Source: Candidatus Methanosuratincola sp. (lineage in GTDB: Archaea > Thermoproteota > Methanomethylicia > Methanomethylicales > Methanomethylicaceae). Taken from it: 5,354 bases of DNA. The translations under genes and the position numbers were made by a program. This document shows, one piece after another, positions 1 through 4,959 of the stretch. The stretch is from positions 1-5,354 of the forward strand of contig JARYLH010000096.1 of the NCBI GenBank assembly GCA_029907755.1, written 5' to 3'. The first letter of the stretch is position 1. Each line of letters opens with the position of its first letter. The notes beneath the pieces were generated by a model, which did no database searches, was not told the origin of the DNA, and worked only from the letters and a program-made list of their open reading frames with translations.

Positions 1-144
1 GAGACTGACGGCGGCATAATGCTGATCCCGGTAGTCCCCCTTGAAAGCCTCTTTGGGGCAGATGCCGGATCCAGAGACGCGGTCCTCGAGATGGTGCGGG
101 AACTCCACAAGGAGAGGATGAAAGAGGCTTCGGATGAAGGGTAA
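1..144 (+). CDS. AbrB-family (VapB-like) antitoxin, C-terminal part
   Basis: This frame is open from the window edge to a TAA at 142-144 and encodes the last 47 residues of a protein whose start lies off the window. The fragment begins with a short strand-like segment (DGGIMLIPV), then PLESLFGAD, then a charged helix rich in Glu, Lys and Arg. This is the usual tail of archaeal AbrB-type antitoxins: the DNA-binding swapped-hairpin domain comes first (missing here) and the tail binds and inhibits the partner toxin. Its stop codon lies inside the next gene, an 11-nt overlap typical of antitoxin-toxin operons. The family call rests mainly on the tail pattern plus the PIN gene next door, so the exact antitoxin family is inferred. 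Nothing in the visible part is broken. Confidence 0.7.
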   Translation, partial: ETDGGIMLIPVVPLESLFGADAGSRDAVLEMVRELHKERMKEASDEG

Positions 145-530
145 GTACGTGGTCGATACTGGGCCCATGCTGCTCTACTTTGCAGGCGACTTGGAAGTCA
201 AGTCGATCTTCAGAGAGATCGCTGGTGGGAGGGTTGAGGGCTACACGTGCGAGACAAACCTGGCAGAATTCTACTACAAGACGTGCGAGCGGTTCGGCAG
301 AGAAACTGCTGCCGTTCGAGAAGCCTCCTTCAGGAGTTCGGGACTAAGTGATCCCTATGGATCAGCACCTAACACTTATGGCAGGGGAGCTAAAATGCAG
401 GCACAAGGGGATGTTCTCTCTGGCTGATGCATACTTGCTTGCAGCCGCGAAGATGCTCAAGGGAACGCTCGTTACAACCGACTCTGCGCTGGAGAACTTC
501 CCTGTGAATGTGAAGCTTATACCGATCTAG
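134..530 (+). pseudogene. PIN-domain (VapC-like) ribonuclease toxin, frameshifted
   Basis: Together the two frames encode one PIN-domain endoribonuclease of about 131 residues, the normal VapC size. The first frame (ATG 134, preceded by GAGG six bases upstream) gives VVDTGPMLLYFAGD with catalytic Asp8, then TNLAEFYYK with catalytic Glu45. The second frame, from about 348 to the TAG at 528-530, gives VIPMD, then SLADAYLLAAAK and LVTTDSALENF, which supply the third and fourth acidic positions, and it ends with the usual PIN C-terminal strand (VKLIPI). The join lies near GGACTAAGTGATC (341-353), where one extra base, or two missing bases, changes the reading frame. Without the shift, the first frame runs on into unrelated residues to a stop at about 427. 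All the acidic residues survive, so the break is recent, a sequencing error, or (least likely) programmed. Confidence 0.8.
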
Positions 531-550
531 TTTTTTGTCTTCCATTTGTT
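531..550 (+). terminator. T-rich terminator after the PIN toxin gene
   Basis: A run of six T residues (531-536) begins directly after the toxin stop codon and is followed by further T-rich sequence; another T-rich stretch lies at 564-575. Archaeal transcription commonly ends at oligo-T tracts without needing a hairpin, so this is a reasonable end for the toxin-antitoxin transcript. The call rests on base composition and position only. Confidence 0.5.
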
Positions 551-558
551 GACCAGGT

Positions 559-600
559 AGGGGTTTTCCATTTTTAGTGCCTGTTCAAGGCAAAAACCCT
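559..600. repeat. Imperfect inverted repeat between convergent genes
   Basis: The arms AGGGGTTTT (559-567) and AAAAACCCT (592-600) pair with one mismatch. Inside them is a second small stem, TGCC (578-581) with GGCA (589-592), which competes for one base of the outer arm and has a 7-base loop. The element sits between the plus-strand toxin gene (stop at 530) and the minus-strand membrane-protein gene (stop at 574-576), and it overlaps the last codons of the latter. A bidirectional terminator role is plausible but inferred; the stem is weak and A/T-rich in part. Confidence 0.35.
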
Positions 601-1065
601 GGCAAAGTAGGCTGCCGCCCCCAGGAGGAAGGCGATCGCGCACGAGGCGTAGATCGCGCCCGACAGCTGGGGGCAGAAGAGCGGGTTAGCGCCGATCGGG
701 AAGAAGGGCTTAATGTCTGCGTAGAGCGGAGCGTCGAGGAGCAGGTGTGAATATACGCCGAGGAAGGAGGCTGCCGCGACCGCCCTGAACGAAGGCTCCT
801 GGCTTATGCCGAAAGCCCTAGCGATCCTCCCCGTGAAGCCGCTGAGCCGATACATGGCGACCGAGATCGCGGCTGCCGCAACACTCCCTCCTAGGAACGT
901 GTGGAACATCCCGTGCAGGTTGTAGCCCGCCCCCGTAATGATGACGAAGAGTGGCTCGAGGTCCAGCGCCACGCTGGCTACAAGTAACGCCGGCAGGTCC
1001 AGATGCCTGAGAAGAAGCATTCCGAAGAGCAGCCCGGGACCCAGGTGGAAAGGCGTGAAGGGCAC
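574..1065 (-). CDS. Multi-pass membrane protein, metal-dependent-hydrolase-like family
   Basis: The chosen GTG start (1065-1063) gives a 163-residue protein beginning MPFTPFHLGPG, the typical N-terminus of this family as I know it; GGAG lies nine bases upstream (1078-1075). Hydrophobic segments at about residues 8-45, 54-72, 95-112 and 135-158 suggest four or so membrane spans. Conserved-looking polar residues sit at or near membrane edges: His7, Asp35-Glu37 (LDLEP), His51 and His55 (HGMFH), and His107 with Asp111 (YSHLLLDAPLY), followed by KPFFPI. The repeated His/Asp pattern resembles small archaeal and bacterial membrane proteins annotated as inner-membrane or metal-dependent hydrolases. 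No substrate is known to me, and enzymatic activity is inference. The frame is also open upstream to an ATG at 1143, but that extension is polar and unlike the family. The gene is intact although it lies between broken toxin loci. Confidence 0.7.
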   Translation of the reverse strand: MPFTPFHLGPGLLFGMLLLRHLDLPALLVASVALDLEPLFVIITGAGYNLHGMFHTFLGGSVAAAAISVAMYRLSGFTGRIARAFGISQEPSFRAVAAASFLGVYSHLLLDAPLYADIKPFFPIGANPLFCPQLSGAIYASCAIAFLLGAAAYFARVFALNRH

Positions 1066-1098
1066 ACTAACACTCTCCGCTGCTAATATTCGCCCTCC

Positions 1099-1108
1099 TA
1101 ATACTAAA
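1099..1108 (-). promoter_or_regulatory. Candidate TATA-like box for the membrane-protein gene
   Basis: On the minus strand this reads TTTAGTATTA, an A/T-rich island in an otherwise GC-rich stretch, 34 bases before the GTG start at 1065. With the usual archaeal spacing of about 25 bases, transcription would begin near 1077, giving a very short leader. No clear purine-rich BRE is evident. A strong-looking AGGAGGG (1099-1093) overlaps the box but has no standard start codon at the right spacing. This is a position-and-composition call only. Confidence 0.25.
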
Positions 1109-1166
1109 GCCTTCTCTTGCAGCAGCATCGTATCGTCGGTCAAAGGGCGGTATAGCGCTGTCTAAT

Positions 1167-1636
1167 CTAGGTATGGGGAGGAAATTGGGAGGGTGACGAT
1201 GCCCTCGGTCCCGATGGTTCAAATGACCTTTTCAGGGGCGTCTTGTCAAAGTCGTGGTCGTTCGATATTATTGCCTTTGCCTTATTCCCCAATGGTGACG
1301 CAAGGTGCAGCGCATCCTCATAGTCCAAAAAAACCCTCCCGTGAGGTCCTCCGCCTCTTCGAGATCCTCTTTCTTTAGTCAGAGGCGTCACAATGAGCCC
1401 GGGGAGATCTCTGAGCTGAGGGCGGAAACCAATTCTCTATCATACAGGCTCCTGCCGGTCAGCCCAGCCATTATCACCAGAACCCTGTAGATGGCGAGGG
1501 TGGATGTCACGTATCTCTTCCTGTCTGCGCTCTCGATCCTTTTTATCCATTCCAAAGCCACCTTGCCGTATTCAGGGTGGTTGCAGATCCAGCAGACGGA
1601 GGGGTTGGCATCTACGTAGGCTTCCGGGTCCACCAT
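1167..1636 (-). pseudogene. Second PIN-domain (VapC-like) toxin, multiply frameshifted remnant
   Basis: Reading from ATG 1636, one frame gives AYVDANPSVCWICNHPEYG with catalytic Asp9, then VTSTLAIYRVLVIMAGLTGR. It loses register near 1400-1412, and the neighbouring frame continues LPGLIVTPLTKE. Near 1370 the first frame resumes with EDLEEAEDLTGG. At a seven-base homopolymer (T7 on this strand, 1327-1333) the second frame returns with LDYEDALHLASPLG and then IISNDHDFDKTPLKR. Joined together, this is a full-length VapC-type PIN domain. Three frame changes are therefore needed. In addition, the glutamate normally found in the TSTL..YE motif is arginine (YRVLV), which removes a metal ligand. The true stop is uncertain: the open frame ends at 1167, but a further shift would give a stop at 1219-1221. 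The start lies within the decayed antitoxin gene. The evidence for decay is stronger here than for the first PIN gene. Confidence 0.75.
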
Positions 1637-1852
1637 CCCTCCATTACCTCTGAGACGAGCTCGTCCAGGTCCTGACCACTCTGCGATCTTGAATGCCCCG
1701 GAGCTTCTCGGCGATCGGCTCGAGGGGGCTCTGACCATCCCTCTCTATTCTGCCTCTATCCTGGCGCATCCGCCCTCCCTCACTTTGGCCTTCTCCCTTA
1801 GCCTCTTGGGGATAATGCCCCTCCCTTTCTCGTCGACCCTGGACGTTTCCAC
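1612..1852 (-). pseudogene. Second AbrB-family antitoxin, multiply frameshifted remnant
   Basis: A GTG at 1852 is the best start I can offer. It opens VETSRVDEKGRGIIPKRLRE, followed by KAKVREGGCARIEAE: the AbrB/MazE swapped-hairpin DNA-binding motif, with the characteristic DEKGR and IPKRLRE blocks. That frame stops at TAG 1747-1745. The expected continuation appears in other frames: SPLEPIAEKLRG from about 1748 to 1700, then GAFKIAEW from about 1700 to 1680, then DLDELVSEVMEGWWTRK ending at TAG 1614-1612. Joined, these form the typical archaeal layout of a DNA-binding domain, a PLEP linker, a toxin-binding segment and a WW-containing tail, about 80 residues in all. Three frame changes are needed. 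The tail overlaps the start of the PIN remnant by 25 nt, as expected for a former antitoxin-toxin operon. Confidence 0.7.
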
Positions 1853-2059
1853 GAGCTGACCCGCTAGACTTTTCCCCCCGCCTCCTTTGATTTTTCCCAC
1901 TATTCCAATAATCGGCGGGATCCCAGACAGGGTAGCGGTTCGCCTTACCCAGTTGACTTTCTGCCCCGGTCTGCCATCCTGGGGTGATGGAAGAGCGAAG
2001 GGTCTGCGAGTTGTGGTTGAATTCAGCCCTTCACGAGAAATGCTTAACTCGCTTATTGG

Positions 2060-2068
2060 CATAAATAC
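2060..2068 (+). promoter_or_regulatory. Candidate TATA box upstream of the small ORF
   Basis: CATAAATAC on the plus strand resembles an archaeal box A. Its centre is about 20 bases before the ATG at 2084, so a transcript from it would be leaderless or start just inside the ORF, a common archaeal arrangement. The weak upstream purine content and slightly short spacing keep confidence low. Confidence 0.35.
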
Positions 2069-2076
2069 AACGTTGT
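2067..2076. repeat. Perfect 10-bp palindrome beside the TATA-like box
   Basis: ACAACGTTGT is its own reverse complement and lies directly downstream of the TATA-like box and just before the ATG at 2084, where an archaeal repressor would block transcription initiation. A 10-bp palindrome can easily occur by chance, so operator function is speculative. Confidence 0.25.
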
Positions 2077-2083
2077 GAGGGTT

Positions 2084-2317
2084 ATGGGTTGGATTGGGAA
2101 GAAGTTTGCAGGCATCGAGGAGCTGCGTAGCTACTATGTCAGCCTGGGGATAGACGCAAAGCCCCTCCCTGAGGGCAGCCCAGAGGCGCTGAAGGGCGCG
2201 CCAGTTCAAGCTACCTTCCGCTGTGCGTTCCCTTCGGCGCAGGCAGCCTTGATCCCCTTAGCGAACCCGCTGATCGCCCCGAGGGTCTCCTCCGGCCTGT
2301 CGAGCCTTCTCGCATAG
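2084..2317 (+). CDS. Hypothetical small protein, possibly a truncated gene stump
   Basis: I do not recognise this protein. From ATG 2084 the first 40 or so residues look genuinely coding: MGWIGKKFAGIEELRSYY, then SLGIDAKPLPEGSPEAL, a soluble, charged, well-balanced segment. From about residue 41 (position 2206 onward) the frame is antisense to the 3' end of trpA and becomes a low-complexity Ala/Leu/Pro/Ser run typical of a shadow frame. The simplest reading is a small gene whose 3' part was lost where it meets trpA, continuing by chance to a TAG at 2315-2317. A GTG at 2075 would add three residues. It has a TATA-like box just upstream. It is convergent with the trp operon, overlapping it tail to tail by about 110 nt. 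A genuine 77-residue protein cannot be excluded. Confidence 0.4.
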   Translation: MGWIGKKFAGIEELRSYYVSLGIDAKPLPEGSPEALKGAPVQATFRCAFPSAQAALIPLANPLIAPRVSSGLSSLLA

Positions 2318-3027
2318 ATCTCCGCTATGGCGCTCCCGGTGACCACGCCGTCCGCGCCGGCTGAGACGAGCCCGACCACCTGCTCCCTCCTCGAGATGCC
2401 GAAGCCAACCATGATGGGGGTTTCGGTGAGCGCCTTCAACCTCTTGATGAGCTCCAGCGCCGACTCCGGCATCCCGTCCCTCGCCCCGGTGACCCCCTCC
2501 ACGTTTATCGTGTAGATGAAGCCCCTAGCTGCCCCAGCGATCCTCCCCAGCCTCGCGCCGTCGGTGGTGGGCGTGACCTGCAGGATCACGTCGATCCCCT
2601 CGCCCCTCCCTGCAGCGATCAGCTCGCCAGACTCCTCGAATGGGACGTCCGGTGAGATTACCGCCTGCGCGCCCGCCTTCCTGACCTCAGCCATGAACCT
2701 CCCCACGCCTGTGCTGTAAATGACGTTGTAGTAGCTGGTCACGACGATCGGCGCCTCCAAGCCCCCTTCCCTGAGCCTGGCGATCCCCTCGATGCAGCGC
2801 CTCGGAGTCATCCCCCCCTTCAGTGCCCGCTCGCAAGCCGCCGTGAAGACGGGACCGTCCGCTGTGGGGTCGGAGGACGGGATCCCCACCTCGACGATGT
2901 CCACGCCGCTCCCCGCCAGTGTCCTGATGAGCTCTGCCGAGAACTCCTCTGTAGGATCACCGTAGTAGACGTGGGCCATGTAAGCCCCCTCGCCCCTTCG
3001 GGCGAGATCCTCAAATTTCGCCCTCAA
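2206..3027 (-). CDS. trpA: Tryptophan synthase alpha chain
   Basis: TrpA is the cytoplasmic TIM-barrel subunit that cleaves indole-3-glycerol phosphate to indole and glyceraldehyde 3-phosphate and passes indole to TrpB. The 273-residue length is normal. Both catalytic acids are present: Glu46 (VEVGIPSSDP) and Asp57 (TADGP), with the same 11-residue spacing as Salmonella Glu49/Asp60. Also visible are YMAHVYYGDP near the N-terminus, DVPFEES at 127-133 and the mobile loop with GVTGARD at 178-184. The phosphate-binding segments are GFGIS at 208-212 and VVTGSAI at 228-234. The start must be TTG (3027-3025), because no other start lies before conserved sequence and the next Met is residue 17. It overlaps the 3' end of trpB by 17 nt, suggesting translational coupling. 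It is the last gene of the trp cluster, and no clear hairpin or long T-run follows its TGA. Confidence 0.95.
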   Translation of the reverse strand: MRAKFEDLARRGEGAYMAHVYYGDPTEEFSAELIRTLAGSGVDIVEVGIPSSDPTADGPVFTAACERALKGGMTPRRCIEGIARLREGGLEAPIVVTSYYNVIYSTGVGRFMAEVRKAGAQAVISPDVPFEESGELIAAGRGEGIDVILQVTPTTDGARLGRIAGAARGFIYTINVEGVTGARDGMPESALELIKRLKALTETPIMVGFGISRREQVVGLVSAGADGVVTGSAIAEIYARRLDRPEETLGAISGFAKGIKAACAEGNAQRKVA

Positions 3028-4270
3028 GGTGCCTGAGTATCGTTTCGACGTCCTTGTCCCCCCTCCCTGAGTAGTTCACCACGACCACGTCGCCCTTGTC
3101 GAACTCCTCCCTGTGCCCCAGTATGTACGCGAGTGCGTGGGCGGTCTCCAGCGCCGGGATGAGCCCCTCCGACCTGCAGGTGACTTTGACCGCCTCGAAG
3201 ACCTCGCTGTCGAAGGCGTAACCCGCCTTCACCCTCCCCGAGTGGCACAGGTACGAGATCTCCGGGCCCCTCCCCGGGTAGTTCAGCCCCGCCGCCCTCG
3301 TCCTCGACGGCTTCACCTGCCCGTGCTCGTCCTGGAGGAGCTGCATAAGCGCGCCGTGGAGGACGCCGGGCCTTCCCAGCACGAACGCGGCCGCGCAGTT
3401 GTCCGCGTCGAGGCTCTCGCCGCCTCCCTCTACGAAGTGGAGCCTCACGTCCCTTTCGTCGAGGAACGGCCTGAAAGCCCCGATTGCGTTGCTCCCACCG
3501 CTACCGCAGGCGACTATCGCGTCCGGAAGCCTTCCCTCCTTCTCGAGGATCTGCGCCCTGATCTCCTCGCCTATCACGGACTGGAACGCCCCAACGATGG
3601 TCGGGAACGGGTGGGGCCCCACCGTCGACCCCATCAGGTAGTGCGCTGTCCGCGAGCACGCCGCCCACTCCCTCAGCGTCTCCGAGACCGCGTCCTTGAG
3701 GACCCCCTCTCCCGTCGCCACGGGCTTTACCTTCGCCCCGAGGAGCCTCATCCTCTTCACGTTCCCCTCCTGCCTGGCGATGTCTTTCACCCCCATGAAG
3801 ACCTCCGTCTCGAGCCCCAGGATGTTCCCTGCCATGGCCGCTGAGACCCCGTGCTGCCCAGCCGCGGTCTCGGTGATGAGGCGCCTCTTGCCCATCCTCT
3901 TCGCGAGCAGGGCCTGCCCTATCGAGTTGTTCAGCTTGTGCGACCCGCCGCATAGGAGGTCCTCCCTCTTCAGGTAGACCTTGAACCCCACGATCCTGCT
4001 CAGGTTCTCGGCGTGGTAGAGCGGCGTCGGCCTGCCCCCGTAGTCCCTGAGGAGCCCCCTGAAGATCCGCTGGAACTCCTCAGTCGGGTAGTGCCTGCCG
4101 AACGCATCCTCGAGATCGGTGAGGGCGTGCACCAGCGTCTCGCTGACGTAGCGCCCCCCGAAGATCCCGAACCTCCCCTTCGCCGACCCCACTCCGGGCT
4201 CCGCCCTTGCCGCTCCCTCTTCCCCCCTTACCGCCTCCGTGCCCGTCTCCGCCCCCGGTCCGGTCCCCAT
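3011..4270 (-). CDS. trpB: Tryptophan synthase beta chain, divergent active-site loops
   Basis: TrpB is the PLP enzyme that condenses indole with serine to form tryptophan in complex with TrpA. The 419-residue protein is TrpB1-like (GRFGIFGGRYVSETL from residue 32). The PLP lysine is Lys112 (GGSHKLNN) and the catalytic acid is Glu134, matching Salmonella Lys87 and Glu109 at a constant offset of 25; Arg166 and Lys192 match Arg141 and Lys167. The VNYSGRGDKD end is intact. Several normally fixed positions differ: HTGAHK is CGGSHK (107-112), ETGAGQH is ETAAGQH (134-140), the PLP phosphate loop GGGSN is SGGSN (Ser257-Asn261), and Asp305 is Asn330. The first 30 residues are an extra Gly/Glu/Ala-rich tail. 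The ATG start shares one base with the trpF stop (TGATG) and has a strong ribosome site; an internal GTG at codon 27 would remove most of the tail. Confidence 0.93.
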   Translation of the reverse strand: MGTGPGAETGTEAVRGEEGAARAEPGVGSAKGRFGIFGGRYVSETLVHALTDLEDAFGRHYPTEEFQRIFRGLLRDYGGRPTPLYHAENLSRIVGFKVYLKREDLLCGGSHKLNNSIGQALLAKRMGKRRLITETAAGQHGVSAAMAGNILGLETEVFMGVKDIARQEGNVKRMRLLGAKVKPVATGEGVLKDAVSETLREWAACSRTAHYLMGSTVGPHPFPTIVGAFQSVIGEEIRAQILEKEGRLPDAIVACGSGGSNAIGAFRPFLDERDVRLHFVEGGGESLDADNCAAAFVLGRPGVLHGALMQLLQDEHGQVKPSRTRAAGLNYPGRGPEISYLCHSGRVKAGYAFDSEVFEAVKVTCRSEGLIPALETAHALAYILGHREEFDKGDVVVVNYSGRGDKDVETILRHLEGEI

Positions 4271-4959
4271 CAGAAAGCCCTCCTGCAGGCCTCGACGAAC
4301 CTCCTGACCTTCTCCGGGTCCTTCCTGCCCCTCTCCCCGCCCTCCACCCCGGTGATCACGTCAACCCCGTACGGCTCGACGGTCCTGATCGCCTCCGAGA
4401 CGTTCGAGGGCGTGAGCCCCCCCGCGAGGATCATCGGTATGCTGATCGCCTCCCTGACCTCCCTCGCGGCGCCCCAGCTGATCGGGACCCCGGTGCCCGC
4501 GGGCATCCTCTCCGTCATGGAGTCCAGGAGCAGACCGTCGACCCCGCACTCTTGGAACGCGAGTGCCCTCTCCACGAGCCCCCGGCGCTCCCTCTCCAGT
4601 TCCAGGTTCCTGGAGGCGTCGACCCGTAGAGCTTTCACGACCTTCAGGCCGAGCCCGCCGGCTAGCAGGTCCACCGCCTCCCTCACTTCCGCCTCCGTCT
4701 CGTCCCCGTGCAGCTGGACCACGCCGGGCTTCATACACTCGGCGAGCTCCAGGACCCTGCCGGGATCCGTACCGGAGGTGACCAGCACAGCCGATACGTA
4801 GGGCGGGACCATCCTGGAGAGCAGCCTCGCCCTCTCCCTGCCGATGTTCCATGGGACCTGGCGAGGGTACTCGACCACGAACCCCAGCGCGTCCGCCCCA
4901 GCCCCCGCGCAAGCCGCGACGTCCGACTCGGTCATCATGCCGCATACCTTCACCCTCAT
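4270..4959 (-). CDS. trpF: Phosphoribosylanthranilate isomerase
   Basis: TrpF catalyses the Amadori rearrangement of N-(5'-phosphoribosyl)anthranilate to CdRP, the step before TrpC. The 229-residue protein is a single TIM barrel of near-usual length. The catalytic cysteine is Cys6 (VKVCGMM) and the catalytic aspartate is Asp146 (LLLDS), matching Cys7 and Asp126 of the Thermotoga enzyme, with about 20 extra residues between them in the middle of the barrel. Other family landmarks are GADALGFVVEYPRQV at 21-35, VVQLHGDE at 80-87, GTGVPISWG in the loop after Asp146, ILAGGLTPSNV, and YGVDVITGVEG near the C-terminus. Its ATG overlaps the trpC stop by four bases (ATGA), and its TGA overlaps the trpB ATG by one base, so all three genes are probably co-translated from one mRNA. 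Confidence 0.93.
   Translation of the reverse strand: MRVKVCGMMTESDVAACAGAGADALGFVVEYPRQVPWNIGRERARLLSRMVPPYVSAVLVTSGTDPGRVLELAECMKPGVVQLHGDETEAEVREAVDLLAGGLGLKVVKALRVDASRNLELERERRGLVERALAFQECGVDGLLLDSMTERMPAGTGVPISWGAAREVREAISIPMILAGGLTPSNVSEAIRTVEPYGVDVITGVEGGERGRKDPEKVRRFVEACRRAF
4278..4284 (-). promoter_or_regulatory. Strong ribosome binding site for trpB
   Basis: AGGAGGG lies seven bases before the trpB ATG at 4270, inside the end of trpF. It decides the start in favour of this ATG over the GTG at codon 27, and so supports the unusual N-terminal extension of TrpB being translated. Confidence 0.6.

Larger units (their letters stand above)
1853..2083. other. Intergenic region without a convincing gene
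   Basis: This stretch separates the decayed minus-strand toxin locus from the trp operon end. Open frames cross it on both strands, but their translations have no recognisable motif and look like non-coding read-through. I found no tRNA, CRISPR repeat or transposon end. Its right end holds a TATA-like box and a 10-bp palindrome, listed separately. On the minus strand, AAAGGAGG near 1880-1890 is purine-rich but too far from the antitoxin GTG to act as its ribosome site. Confidence 0.5.

Noticed and set aside
341..353. Programmed +1 frameshift in the first PIN gene (CTA AGT G resembles known eukaryotic +1 sites)
   Set aside because: The resemblance is weak, programmed shifting is not known for VapC toxins, and the other PIN locus nearby is plainly decayed. 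Decay or an indel error is simpler.
1066..1143. Upstream ATG (1143) as start of the membrane-protein gene
   Set aside because: The extra 26 residues are polar and unlike the family, whose members begin at PFTPFHLGP. The GTG at 1065 has a ribosome site and matches.
1853..2209. Minus-strand open frame extending upstream of the AbrB remnant to 2209
   Set aside because: The translation upstream of the AbrB domain has no domain-like character and runs opposite the small ORF. It appears to be read-through of open sequence.
2160..2215. Possible hairpin terminator after trpA
   Set aside because: The GC-rich repeats here pair over only three or four bases and no T-run follows on the minus strand.
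3113..3844. Long plus-strand open frame (243 codons) opposite trpB
   Set aside because: It is antisense to a clear TrpB, is extremely rich in Pro and Arg, and has no motif. Such frames arise by chance in GC-rich genes.
4013..4801. Long plus-strand open frame opposite trpB and trpF
   Set aside because: It crosses two well-supported genes on the other strand and has low-complexity Pro/Ser/Arg composition, so it is a shadow frame.
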